Positions 35,419 to 44,576 of a stretch of 64,000 nucleotides of DNA are shown here, piece by piece. The notes under the pieces are model-generated. The model made no database searches, was not told where the DNA came from, and saw nothing but the letters and a program-made list of their open reading frames with translations. Position numbers and translations under genes: made by a program. Source of the DNA: an uncultured Eubacteriales bacterium (GTDB lineage: Bacteria; Bacillota; Clostridia; Oscillospirales; CAG-382); the NCBI GenBank assembly GCA_934446675.1, contig CAKSEL010000002.1, positions 124,001 to 188,000 of the forward strand, read 5' to 3'. The first letter of the stretch is position 1. Every line of letters begins with the position of its first letter.

Positions 35419-36480
35419 TCAGTCTATTGTTACTTCATGTCCGGTTGCGGCAGACTTATAGACCGCGTCGAGTATCTTCATTACGACAATACCGTCTTTC
35501 GCGCTCGCATGGGAGGTCTTGCCCTCTGCAATGCAGTTTACAAAGTCGTCCATTTCCGCGTCGAACATAGGCTTTGCGTTCTTTAAGTTCTTTATATCTA
35601 TATCGACATTGGTAAGGTAGCCGTTTGTTTCGGTAAAGAGCTTTGTAACGCCCTCCGTTTCCATGCCGCCCTTTGTTCCGTAAAGCTCAAGTCCGAACTT
35701 TTCTCTTACGTTTACGTCATAGCCGGTCTCAAGGGAAATTACCGAGCCGTTATCGAAACGTATGAGTGCGGACGCGTAGTCCTCTACGTCGCAGGGGTCT
35801 TCCGGCTTTGCGTTCTTGGGGAACCAGCCTACGTTGGTCTTTAAGTAGTCGCGTCTGCCGATATTGTTATATGTGACGGCAAATACGCTTACAGGCTTAT
35901 GATTGCCCATCAAGTATCTTGCTCTGTCTATAACGTGCACGCCGAGGTCGATTACGGGGCCGCCGCCCGAACGCGACTTATCTCCGAACCAGCCGCCTGG
36001 GTTTCCGTGACGGCGCACATACTGTGCCTTTGCGTAGTATATATCTCCGAGATAGCCGTTGTCGATAAAATCCTTTACTACGATTATTTCGGGATTATAG
36101 CGTGTTACAAAGCCTATCATGAGAAGCTTATTATTTCTTACGGAAGCTTCGTACATTTCTTCTGCTTCCTTTGCGTTATATGCCATGGGCTTTTCGCAAA
36201 GAACGTTAAGTCCGGCGTCAAGGCAGGCTATTGTACACTTTGCGTGGTTGCAGTTCCACACGCACACGTCCGCGCCGTCAAGCTCCTTCTCCGACGCAAG
36301 CATTTCATCAAGAGTGTTATATCTGTTCTTTATGCCGTATTTATCTGCGGTTTCCGCGAGCATTACGGGATCTATATCGCAGATTGCCGCAATTTCTACA
36401 TTCGGATTTTTAAGATAGCTCTGTATATGTGTATTCGCAATATTTCCTGCGCCTACAAGTCCTATTCTTACTTTTTTCAT
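35419..36480 (-). CDS. Gfo/Idh/MocA-family oxidoreductase
   Basis: A 353-residue NAD(P)-dependent dehydrogenase. The N-terminal Rossmann motif is VRIGLVGAGNIANTHIQSYL (4-23), the family EKP motif is in NVLCEKPMAYN (about 133-143), and a C-terminal alpha/beta catalytic domain contains GGGPVIDLGVHVIDRARYLMG with the catalytic Asp/His pattern. Family members oxidise or reduce inositols, glucose or amino sugars. It sits between two TIM-barrel isomerases with gaps of about 20 nt. A second family member lies at 56.4 kb. Confidence 0.9.
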   Translation of the reverse strand: MKKVRIGLVGAGNIANTHIQSYLKNPNVEIAAICDIDPVMLAETADKYGIKNRYNTLDEMLASEKELDGADVCVWNCNHAKCTIACLDAGLNVLCEKPMAYNAKEAEEMYEASVRNNKLLMIGFVTRYNPEIIVVKDFIDNGYLGDIYYAKAQYVRRHGNPGGWFGDKSRSGGGPVIDLGVHVIDRARYLMGNHKPVSVFAVTYNNIGRRDYLKTNVGWFPKNAKPEDPCDVEDYASALIRFDNGSVISLETGYDVNVREKFGLELYGTKGGMETEGVTKLFTETNGYLTNVDIDIKNLKNAKPMFDAEMDDFVNCIAEGKTSHASAKDGIVVMKILDAVYKSAATGHEVTID

Positions 36481-36500
36481 TTTGATTTACTCCTTAAAAT

Positions 36501-37358
36501 TTATGCGTTCTTTATTATGTTTCTGAGAAAATCGGCAGCCATTGTTATATCCGCCGCAGGATCTTCTCCGCATTCGCGTTCAATGGTCAAAAAGCCCTTA
36601 TAGCCTATCTCATCAAGTGCGGCAAGATATTTCGGAAAATCTACCGAGCCTTTTCCGAGAGGAAGCTCCTGATAATATCTTACGCCGTTATATTCTTCCG
36701 GCACGGGGTGAACCACACGGTAAATAAATTCGGGGTTGCCCACTTTTACTCTTATGCCGTCTTTGGCGTGCGTATGAACAATATACTTTTTAAGGTTATG
36801 TACCGCCTTTACCGGATCGTCTCCCGTTACCATAACAAGGTTTGCCGGGTCAAGGTTTACCGCAACGCCTGTCGAGCCGAGAGAATCAAGGAATTTCTTT
36901 AAAGTCTCGCTTGTTTCGGGGCCTGTTTCAACCGCAAAATGCGAGTCGATAGAATCCGCATACTGCGCAAGTTCGTAGCAAGCCTCCTGCATTATCTTAT
37001 AGCGTTCATGCTCCGGATCTTCCGGCACGACGCCTATATGCGTGGTAACGACATTGGTTTCAAGCTCCTTTGCCATATCAAGAACGCGCTTTGACTTTTC
37101 AATAAGCTCGGGATTGCGCTCTTTGTCGCCGAATCCCATTCCGAAGTCACCGCAGAGAGCCGAAAATACAAGTCCGTTGGACTTTACTACGTCAAGCAGT
37201 TCTCTTCTCTTGGTCTTGTCGAGGTTATCGGGCGTCGTTTCGCCTCTCGAAGCGTAGAGCTGCACGCCGGACGCGCCTATTGACGCAGCTTTTTCTATGG
37301 CTTTTACTGTCGGAAGTCCGAATGATTCGACTATCGCGCCTATCGGGAAGTTATACAT
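36501..37358 (-). CDS. Sugar phosphate isomerase/epimerase, first gene of sugar operon
   Basis: A 285-residue TIM-barrel protein related to the gene at 34.5 kb. Probable metal-binding segments are HFAVETGPETSE, VNLDPANLVMV, HTHAKDGI and the C-terminal LTIERECGED. Hydroxypyruvate isomerase, inosose dehydratase and tagatose epimerase activities occur in this family, and the sequence does not separate them. AAGGAGG lies 9 nt before the ATG. It is divergent from an araC-type regulator across a 145-nt region with repeated operator-like sites, so AraC control is likely. Confidence 0.86.
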   Translation of the reverse strand: MYNFPIGAIVESFGLPTVKAIEKAASIGASGVQLYASRGETTPDNLDKTKRRELLDVVKSNGLVFSALCGDFGMGFGDKERNPELIEKSKRVLDMAKELETNVVTTHIGVVPEDPEHERYKIMQEACYELAQYADSIDSHFAVETGPETSETLKKFLDSLGSTGVAVNLDPANLVMVTGDDPVKAVHNLKKYIVHTHAKDGIRVKVGNPEFIYRVVHPVPEEYNGVRYYQELPLGKGSVDFPKYLAALDEIGYKGFLTIERECGEDPAADITMAADFLRNIIKNA

Positions 37359-37396
37359 GGTAACATTTCCTCCTTATATTTAAACAAATTTACAGG

Positions 37397-37485
37397 ATTT
37401 ATATTGCTTTTTCTATAATCTCATTGTACAATATAAATAAGTATTTAGCAATAATTTATATTGCTTTATTTAGCACTTTATTGCT
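37397..37485. promoter_or_regulatory. Operator-like repeats between the sugar operon and araC genes
   Basis: The 14-mer ATTTATATTGCTTT occurs twice, at 37397-37410 and 37454-37467, 57 bp apart. The second copy overlaps a palindrome AGCAATA-N5-TATTGCT (37447-37465). A weaker AGCA-N6-TGCT follows at 37472-37485. Direct half-sites suit AraC-family binding and looping. Confidence 0.6.
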
Positions 37486-37503
37486 GTTTTAGAGGTGAGA
37501 CTC

Positions 37504-38316
37504 ATGAATAATTTAATTTATGAAAAACACAATATGCCAGAAAAGTACTTTCCGTTTATTATGAAATCACAAACACTGACAAATAGCAAAGTAAGCAACA
37601 ACTGGCACAAAAATCCCGAGTTCCTCTACTGTTTTTCGGGTCACGGCTATGTATCCTGCGGACGTGAGCAGCTGGATTTCCGTCCCGGCGTCACGGCAAT
37701 TATCAATCCGAACGTTCTTCACACGGTTTGGACGTCCTCCAGCGTTTCTTACTGGTGGCTGATTGTCGATTGTTCATTTTTTGAAAACAATGGGCTTAAT
37801 ATAGACGCCTATCCTTTTTGCAGCCGGGTTGAAGATGACACTCTGAGCGAACTTTACGTCAAAATATGCAAGCTTTATTTCAGCGACAGAACTCCGCTGA
37901 ATATTGCCGAAACAAGAGCGGCGGTCATAAACTTTATTACGGATATGTGTAAACACCACACGCTTTCCGAATCCGCCGAAAGCCAAAAGCCGCTTTCAAA
38001 AACCAACGAAACGGTAAAAGAAGTCATAGAATACATAAACACTCACTTTTCGGAAAAGATCTCTCTCGATTCCATTGCAAAGCAGATACACCTAAGCAAA
38101 TATCACTTTGCGCGCATATTCCACGACTGCACCGGCTCTACCGTAACCGATCAGATAAACATACGCCGCTGCGAAGAGGCAAAAAATCTTATAGCTACCT
38201 CCGAAACAAGCATTTCCGAAATTGCGACAATTTGCGGTTTTGACAATGCGTCTTATTTTTCAAAAGTCTTTAAAAAGCACTTCGGCATAAAACCGAGCGA
38301 CATTCCGAGACGGTAA
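37504..38316 (+). CDS. AraC-family transcriptional regulator 1
   Basis: A 270-residue regulator with an N-terminal cupin-like sensing domain (about 20-110; WHKNPEFLYCFSGHGYVSCG, then GVTAIINPNVLHTVWT) and a C-terminal double helix-turn-helix (about 165-268; ISLDSIAKQIHLSKYHFARIFHDCTG and ISEIATICGFDNASYFSKVFKKHFG). Likely ligand: a sugar or its derivative. The ATG at 37504 has AGAGGTGA 5 nt upstream. Divergent from the isomerase-dehydrogenase operon, which it probably controls. The next gene is a paralogue. Confidence 0.9.
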   Translation: MNNLIYEKHNMPEKYFPFIMKSQTLTNSKVSNNWHKNPEFLYCFSGHGYVSCGREQLDFRPGVTAIINPNVLHTVWTSSSVSYWWLIVDCSFFENNGLNIDAYPFCSRVEDDTLSELYVKICKLYFSDRTPLNIAETRAAVINFITDMCKHHTLSESAESQKPLSKTNETVKEVIEYINTHFSEKISLDSIAKQIHLSKYHFARIFHDCTGSTVTDQINIRRCEEAKNLIATSETSISEIATICGFDNASYFSKVFKKHFGIKPSDIPRR

Positions 38317-38357
38317 CACAGAAAATTTCCACTCTTTTTTCAGCGAGGCTTGATTTT

Positions 38358-39167
38358 ATGCAGACTCTTGTATACGAAAACCACTTTATGCCGGAAAAAT
38401 TTCCGTTTATTCTCCATACCGACAAAGCTTATACTTCAAACGTCACAAACTGGCACAAAAACCCCGAATTTTTATACTGCATTTCGGGCAATGCCACCGC
38501 CGCACTCGGCAAGGACAGGCTTGAATTTGTTTCCGGAGACACTATTATAATAAATCCAAATCAGCTCCATTCCATAACCTCCGAAAGAACAGCGTTTTAC
38601 AGGTGTCTTATCGTGGACTGCTCATTCTTTGAAGAAAACGGTCTGTGTGCAGACGACTACACGTTTGACAACCTTGTAAGCAGTCCGAGGCTCGGGGAAC
38701 TCATGGAAAAAATATTTGTGCTCAACGACAGACCGCGTACCCCGGTAAACGTCGCAATGATGCGCTCGCTTATACTGATGTACATTTCGGAGATCTGTCT
38801 CAACTACTCAAAGCCACACGAAAAATCAGATTCCGATTTTTCTCAGCGAAGCGAGGCTGTAAGAAAAGTGATTACGTACATTGACACGCACTTTCACGAA
38901 AAAATGCCGCTTGAACAGCTTTCCGAAATTGCGGGCTTAAGCAAATACCACTTTACGCGCGTATTTCACGAGTACACGGGGTTTACGATTACAGAGCAGA
39001 TAAACATACGCCGCTGCGAGGAGGCTAAAAGGCTGTTTTCGTCAACCGACAACAATGTGGGGCAGGTCGCGGCGCTGTGCGGATTTGAAAACGTTTCGTA
39101 TTTTACCAAGGTATTCAAAAAATACACGGGAATTACGCCGAGCAAAGCCGCAAAAGAAAATGCATGA
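38358..39167 (+). CDS. AraC-family transcriptional regulator 2
   Basis: A 269-residue paralogue of the preceding gene with the same architecture: a cupin segment with WHKNPEFLYCISGNATAALG and a C-terminal AraC DNA-binding domain (MPLEQLSEIAGLSKYHFTRVFHEYTG...VAALCGFENVSYFTKVFKKYTG). Long stretches match its neighbour, including INIRRCEEAK, which indicates tandem duplication. The gap is only 41 nt, so the two are probably cotranscribed. Keeping both suggests heteromeric or ligand-divergent function. Followed by a terminator. Confidence 0.9.
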   Translation: MQTLVYENHFMPEKFPFILHTDKAYTSNVTNWHKNPEFLYCISGNATAALGKDRLEFVSGDTIIINPNQLHSITSERTAFYRCLIVDCSFFEENGLCADDYTFDNLVSSPRLGELMEKIFVLNDRPRTPVNVAMMRSLILMYISEICLNYSKPHEKSDSDFSQRSEAVRKVITYIDTHFHEKMPLEQLSEIAGLSKYHFTRVFHEYTGFTITEQINIRRCEEAKRLFSSTDNNVGQVAALCGFENVSYFTKVFKKYTGITPSKAAKENA

Positions 39168-39204
39168 ACTCTGAAACCGAAATAAAAAATCAAATAAACG
39201 CAAA

Positions 39205-39247
39205 ACAGTCCGGCTATGACGAAAACAAACGTTTGTAACCGGACTGT
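39205..39247. terminator. Bidirectional terminator
   Basis: ACAGTCCGG / CCGGACTGT stem, with ATTTTTATATG on the plus side and TTTTGCG on the minus side, between convergent genes. Confidence 0.8.
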
Positions 39248-39259
39248 ATTTTTATATGT

Positions 39260-40750
39260 TTATTTTTTGAATACTCCGGCAAGCTTTTTGGAAAAGCAGA
39301 CAACTATTGTGGCAGAAGAAATCAGAGCGCTTACCCCTGCTCTGAGCACAGTATAAAACAGCGTCTGCGGAAAATCTCTGCACACAAAAAAGCAAAGCAC
39401 ACAGCACAGCGCCGAAAATACCGTAAAGACTGTAAATTCCGCCGCAAAGCCTGCCGCACTTCTTGTAAATCCGTATTTATACAGCACATACGGCTCACAC
39501 CACAGCGGCACCGCAAACACCGAAATCACGGTGCCGAGAAACACGCCGGCAATTCCGAATTTTCCTATAAACAGCACCGACAGCACAAGATTTACCGCCG
39601 CCCTTGCAAGATTCATATATCTTGACGGCTCAAAAATGCCGTATGCGTTTATAAATATCTGCACGGGATCGCGTATACACGAGAAATAAAAGCACGAGAC
39701 TATCACCGCGACTTCGGCTTGGTTAAAAAGCATGTTCTCTCCGAGCCACAGTCCTATTATAGGGTTAAGCGTAGTTATAAGCACGCATGAGCAGACGGTA
39801 AGAAGTGCGAAATTCATAAATCCGAGCTTTCGCATTATATTTTCGTTTTTATCTTTATCGGCAGTTGCGCCGAGATTTCCGACGCTTGAGCTGACAGCAC
39901 CAACCGCAATATCCACAAGCGTTACGACAGAGCCGATGACAAGCGCGTAATTTGAATACCGTCCCATACATTCAAGTCCCAAAAAGTACGATATGAGTAT
40001 ACTGTCGGTGGAGTGCGTCAGCACGCTCCCGGTTTTATGCAGCATAAGCGCCTTTACTTTTGTAAAAAGCCTATCCTTATACGCTTTATCCGGCAGATAA
40101 TCACCGTCAAGAAACGGGTACTGTCTGTCGGCATACATATTTATGCAGATTGCCTCGACCGTCAGCAGCACTATTCTCGACGAGAGATAAAGAATATAGT
40201 TTTGGGTAAGACACAGCACAGCAATCTGAGCGCCGAATATCAGAAATGAAAACGCGGTATGGATATTTGCGCAAACGTACATTTTCTGATCCGCCGCAAG
40301 CATAATTCTTTTTGGCGCAAGCAGAAACGACACGGTATTATGCAGCATAAACAGCAGATATATGCTGTAAAGTCCCGGAATTTCGGTCTGCCCTTTTACG
40401 ATAAGCTTTAAAAACGGCATTACGCACACGCTTATTACCGTACTTGTCGCGGCAACAGCGCCGTACACCTTTGAAAAATAATTCATGACGGCGCACACGG
40501 CTTTTTCATCATTATCGGCTATGGGTTTATACAGCGACTGCGTGAAAGCCGCGCCGAATCCCAGCTCACACAGAGAAACAAGCGCGAAAATATTGCCGAA
40601 AAATCCGCCGAGTCCGAGATATTCCGCGCCGAGCGTGCGCACAAACACGCCTCTTGCGAAAAAGTTAAGCGCCATGCCGCAGATACGGTTCACCATTGTC
40701 GCCGCGGCGTTTTTTACGGACATCTTTGTTCTTACTGCGTTTTTTGTCAT
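39260..40750 (-). CDS. Polysaccharide flippase (Wzx-like, MOP superfamily)
   Basis: A 496-residue membrane protein with about twelve to fourteen hydrophobic helices. The N-terminus (NAAATMVNRICGMALNFFARGVFVRTLGAEYLGLGGFFGNI) is typical of Wzx/RfbX-type flippases that move lipid-linked glycans across the membrane. No glycosyltransferases adjoin it. It lies next to S-layer genes, so a role in wall glycan or S-layer glycosylation is possible but unproven. Start ATG at 40750, 6 nt after CGGAGG. Confidence 0.84.
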   Translation of the reverse strand: MTKNAVRTKMSVKNAAATMVNRICGMALNFFARGVFVRTLGAEYLGLGGFFGNIFALVSLCELGFGAAFTQSLYKPIADNDEKAVCAVMNYFSKVYGAVAATSTVISVCVMPFLKLIVKGQTEIPGLYSIYLLFMLHNTVSFLLAPKRIMLAADQKMYVCANIHTAFSFLIFGAQIAVLCLTQNYILYLSSRIVLLTVEAICINMYADRQYPFLDGDYLPDKAYKDRLFTKVKALMLHKTGSVLTHSTDSILISYFLGLECMGRYSNYALVIGSVVTLVDIAVGAVSSSVGNLGATADKDKNENIMRKLGFMNFALLTVCSCVLITTLNPIIGLWLGENMLFNQAEVAVIVSCFYFSCIRDPVQIFINAYGIFEPSRYMNLARAAVNLVLSVLFIGKFGIAGVFLGTVISVFAVPLWCEPYVLYKYGFTRSAAGFAAEFTVFTVFSALCCVLCFFVCRDFPQTLFYTVLRAGVSALISSATIVVCFSKKLAGVFKK

Positions 40751-40883
40751 TATTATCCTCCGGGTCAAGTAAAAATATCTCTCTTAAATCAATATTATTA
40801 CAAAACAACGTGCAATATTACGCGCAAGCAAAATCAGTCCGGTTTAAACAGAAATATAAGCAAAGTATTTTGCAAAAAACAAA

Positions 40884-40901
40884 GCCGCCCGAATGGGCGG
40901 C
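40884..40901 (-). terminator. Terminator of S-layer gene 1
   Basis: GCCGCCC-ATTC-GGGCGGC hairpin followed on the minus strand by TTTGTTTTTTGC. Confidence 0.88.
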
Positions 40902-40923
40902 TCAGAAAGCTTATGCTTTTTTA

Positions 40924-43900
40924 TCAATTCTTTAAGAACTCTTCGTTTTCGTCGGGATGAACGAGGATTACGATATAATCTACTTCCGGACGCTCATCGG
41001 GATCGTTGGATTCGGTGTAGGAGATGTAGCACTTTACGTACTCGGAGTACTTGGTCGTGTACTTGGTGTCTCCTTCTTTCTTGAATACCTTATCGTTGTA
41101 GCAAAGCAGCGAGTTCTTAGGCTTTACAAGATCCTTTGCGGAAACAGCCGAAATAGTACCGTTATTAAACTTAGTCTTGGAATCAAGAGTGATTACCGAG
41201 ATCTTGGTATCTTCGGTTACGTTATATACGAACAATCCGGAGTTAGGATCTGCTGCAAATTCTCCTGCGTCTTCTTCGTTTACAGGTTCGATTTCGAGAA
41301 CTCCGTCCTCATCGCTGTAATCGGTGATGAATGCAAGCTTTGTATTTTCTTCAACGTCGATTACGTCATAGTCGGTCTTGTTTTCATTTACATAACCGTC
41401 GGTCGTCATCTTTACAAAGTGTCCGATTGCGGGATCGAAGTAGTTTTCGAGAGAATCAGCCTTGGAAACGGTCTTGGAACCTGCTACGTTTTCGATAATC
41501 TTACCATCGAACGGATCAAACAGATCATAGTAGTTGCGGTAATTGCCGTCATCGTCTGTTCCGGGTGTAGTATCCTTAATAATTCTCCAGTCGCTTGTGG
41601 AGGTCTTGGTTTCAAACTCGAAGTTTTCAGCTTCTCCGTAGAGGATAAGCATATATGCTCTCGAAGTTGAATCGGGATCGCCTCTGAGCACGTACTGAAC
41701 ATTGGTCAGCATTGTGTCGGGGCTTGTCGAACCCTTAAAGGAGTTCATATCATACTGGAGATACTCAAACTCATCATCATCGGTCTGATTTCTGATTATG
41801 ATCTTGGTTTCGGAATTCATGATGAAATACTCGATGTACTGAACATCGTCCGTGCCGAGAAGTGAATACCCGAGTGCGTCTTCAAGTCTGTATCTTGTGC
41901 CGGCAACCTTTGTGATACGTGCTTCTTCTGCGGTATCGAGATCTCTGCCGTATTCTTCCTTGTTATTCTTTTCAACAAGTGTTGTAGGATCGTTATTTAC
42001 ACCCTTGAAGTTGCCGTCCTCATCTCTGTTATGGAAGAGAGAGGTAATTTCATAAGTACCGTCGGAGTTGAGCACATATGTGCAGAGCTTGCCGAGGTAT
42101 GCGGGATATGTGTTGCCGTCGTCTTCCTTTACGGTTACGCCAAAGTCATATCCTACCTTTACTTTCTTGGGTGCGGGATATGTGTCGTCGGTTTCAACGG
42201 GAACATACTTTTCCTTGCCGTCAACCCATACCTTGAGGTACTGGTCATTCTGCGAGGTCTTGCTGTTAAACTGTTCGGTAGTTACACCGCGGTTACCGTT
42301 TTCATCAGCAAGAGGAATTATTATATTGCTGCCGGAATAAGATGCTCCGGAAGCAGAAAGCGGATCGAAGAAGTATACGTTATTCTGGTTCTTATTATAG
42401 GTATAAAGTGCGAAGTCATTATCAAGAGCAGATGCGGAGAGAAGCTGAGACTTAAAGTATTCGGTCTTGGAGCTCCATGCATTCTGTCTGAGGTTGACAT
42501 CATTATCCGTACCGCCTGCAAGAGTAAAGCCCTTTACGGTAAGAAATGCATAACAGGTTCTGAAGGTCTTATTATTGCACTTGATAGTTGCGGTATTTTC
42601 ATTTACGTAGGAAATTGTGCCTACGGTCTTATCGGCTCTTGCAAATACATATATCTCATTTGCATCTGCGTTAAGATAAGCGAAGATGTAGTCGAGATCG
42701 TTAAAGCCTGCGCCGGTTATATCTGCTTCGTTGGTATAGATTGTGGGAACGGTGGGAAGTGCGTCTGCATGGGTATCATCGTTTGCAATGTATATCGGAA
42801 GTCCCTCTGCGTGCTCTGCAACGTCCTTAAAGTAATGTCCTTCATCTGCGTCTGCACGTCCGAAGGTTGCAGGCATATAGCGCATATACTCATAAACGCC
42901 GTCGCCGTCGGCATCATACAGGTCAATTCTGTATATACCTGATGTATATACCTGGTTAAGAACCGTACCGAGGTTTTCCGCATTGGAAAGGTCATCATCG
43001 GTGATATAATAACCGTAAGTATTATCGCTTGCGTTTATAGTCTTTAAGCCTATGAGACGAACGTCCTTTTCATTTCTGAGCGCATATGCCTCATCGGTAT
43101 CGGTTATATTGCCGTAAGACGGCTTGAGATAATCATAGGGAGCGTCGAAGAAGTAAACGGTGGTAGAATCTACCTTACCGGAACCGTCGAGCTTGGGATA
43201 ACTTGTATCGCCGTCGAAGTAATCGGTCTTCTTCTTTGCGCTTACCTTACCGAGAGTCATGTTATCGGAGGTGATCTTATTTACGCCGCCGTCAGCATAG
43301 AAAATAAGGTCTACTTTATTTTCATCATCTTTATCAACAGTGTAATAAATATCGAATTCAGCCATTATGTAGTCATCGGCTTTACCCGAAACACCGAGAT
43401 CTGCGAACTCGCGGTAGAATTCCTGTATAGGCTCATCAGACTCGGTTGCAACGAACTGGAGCGTGTCCACATCAAACTCATCAAGCAGAGGCTTGTAGTT
43501 TGTCGAGGTTTCGGAATCATTGAACGCATAGTGAGGAGTAGCCTTAACGCTGAATGTACCCTGTTCTACGTCATAGAAATATTCAGCGGTCGTCGGATAT
43601 ACGGTTTCCTTTACGATAACGTACTTAGGCTTTTCGGAACCTACGCCAATGAGCTTTTCCTTAGACTCTGTTTTTGCATAGCCGGTCTCGGCAAAGAATG
43701 CATTATAGAGCAATACGGCAACATTTCCTCTGGTAAGAGGTGTGGTATAGGTAACGGTTGAAGGAAGTCCGTCGCCGAGATCAACCTTGAAACCCTCTGC
43801 AATATCAATATAATCGTAGGGGTACTCAAGTTCGGTATCGCCCTGTTCGTAACCGAGAGCACGGATAAGCATTGTATATGCGTCCTGAAGTGTGATAGAT

Positions 43901-44286
43901 CCGAGAGGATCGAACTCTGTTGCACTTCTGCCCTTGATAACGCCCGTAGAGTTTGCCCACGAAACATATGCAAAATATGTACTGTCGCGAAGGTCGGTAA
44001 ACGAGGTCTGGTTTTCGCCGCCCTCAAGAGACTTACCGCTCTTTACGAGTCTGTAAATGAACGCTGCCATCTGCTGACGCGTTACATTCTCGCTTGTGCC
44101 GAATGTCGTATCGCTTGTACCCTTTGCAACTTCAAGGTACGAAAGCAAAGAAACCGCCTTTGTCAGCGTTTCATCACTTGCACTGACATCGGAGAACTTT
44201 GAAGCGGCGGAAACAGACACACACATTGCTGTGAGCATTGCCGCAACCGCTATGACAACGGCAAGAAATTTCTTTGAATTTCTCAT
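40924..44286 (-). CDS. S-layer protein with three SLH domains (paralogue 1)
   Basis: A 1120-residue exported protein. The signal peptide is at 1-28 (MRNSKKFLAVVIAVAAMLTAMCVSVSAAS). Three SLH motifs follow (about 29-200, e.g. KFSDVSASDETLTKAVSLLSYLEVAKG, TSFTDLRDSTYFAYVSWANSTGVIKGR and SRGNVAVLLYNAFFAE-like). SLH domains bind pyruvylated secondary wall polymers. The remaining 900 residues are acidic, rich in Asp, Thr and Tyr, and lack known catalytic motifs, as expected for a structural S-layer protein. The C-terminus DYIVILVHPDENEEFL matches the paralogue at 44.6 kb. It has its own promoter and terminator. Confidence 0.9.
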   Translation of the reverse strand: MRNSKKFLAVVIAVAAMLTAMCVSVSAASKFSDVSASDETLTKAVSLLSYLEVAKGTSDTTFGTSENVTRQQMAAFIYRLVKSGKSLEGGENQTSFTDLRDSTYFAYVSWANSTGVIKGRSATEFDPLGSITLQDAYTMLIRALGYEQGDTELEYPYDYIDIAEGFKVDLGDGLPSTVTYTTPLTRGNVAVLLYNAFFAETGYAKTESKEKLIGVGSEKPKYVIVKETVYPTTAEYFYDVEQGTFSVKATPHYAFNDSETSTNYKPLLDEFDVDTLQFVATESDEPIQEFYREFADLGVSGKADDYIMAEFDIYYTVDKDDENKVDLIFYADGGVNKITSDNMTLGKVSAKKKTDYFDGDTSYPKLDGSGKVDSTTVYFFDAPYDYLKPSYGNITDTDEAYALRNEKDVRLIGLKTINASDNTYGYYITDDDLSNAENLGTVLNQVYTSGIYRIDLYDADGDGVYEYMRYMPATFGRADADEGHYFKDVAEHAEGLPIYIANDDTHADALPTVPTIYTNEADITGAGFNDLDYIFAYLNADANEIYVFARADKTVGTISYVNENTATIKCNNKTFRTCYAFLTVKGFTLAGGTDNDVNLRQNAWSSKTEYFKSQLLSASALDNDFALYTYNKNQNNVYFFDPLSASGASYSGSNIIIPLADENGNRGVTTEQFNSKTSQNDQYLKVWVDGKEKYVPVETDDTYPAPKKVKVGYDFGVTVKEDDGNTYPAYLGKLCTYVLNSDGTYEITSLFHNRDEDGNFKGVNNDPTTLVEKNNKEEYGRDLDTAEEARITKVAGTRYRLEDALGYSLLGTDDVQYIEYFIMNSETKIIIRNQTDDDEFEYLQYDMNSFKGSTSPDTMLTNVQYVLRGDPDSTSRAYMLILYGEAENFEFETKTSTSDWRIIKDTTPGTDDDGNYRNYYDLFDPFDGKIIENVAGSKTVSKADSLENYFDPAIGHFVKMTTDGYVNENKTDYDVIDVEENTKLAFITDYSDEDGVLEIEPVNEEDAGEFAADPNSGLFVYNVTEDTKISVITLDSKTKFNNGTISAVSAKDLVKPKNSLLCYNDKVFKKEGDTKYTTKYSEYVKCYISYTESNDPDERPEVDYIVILVHPDENEEFLKN

Positions 44287-44340
44287 TATTGACCCTCCTG
44301 TAATTCCTTTATGGGTTTAAATATATTTGTTACAGGATAT

Positions 44341-44401
44341 ATTGTACATCAAAACCGAAAATATTGCAAGTGTTTTTTTTACTTGTAACACAAATGTAAC
44401 A
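44341..44401 (-). promoter_or_regulatory. Promoter and upstream repeats of S-layer gene 1
   Basis: Minus strand TTGCAA (44364-44369), 17-nt spacer, TACAAT (44341-44346). Upstream lie two TGTTACA heptamers (plus-strand TGTAACA at 44384-44390 and 44395-44401), 11 bp apart. Confidence 0.75.
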
Positions 44402-44517
44402 TAGAAATATTTGTCCGCGAATTGTGCAGAGTGCTCAAAAATGTGCGGAAAATGTCGAAAAAGTCATATTTTCAGGCACAGTCTGATCACAACATACATA
44501 AATGAATGCACAAAAAA

Positions 44518-44539
44518 CCTCCGGTCTTTCGACCGGAGG
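44518..44539 (-). terminator. Terminator of S-layer gene 2
   Basis: CCTCCGGTC / GACCGGAGG perfect stem with a 4-nt loop and TTTTTTG downstream on the minus strand. Confidence 0.9.
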
Positions 44540-44576
44540 CTGCTTATTCAGATTTTTTCTTTATTAAGATTAAATC

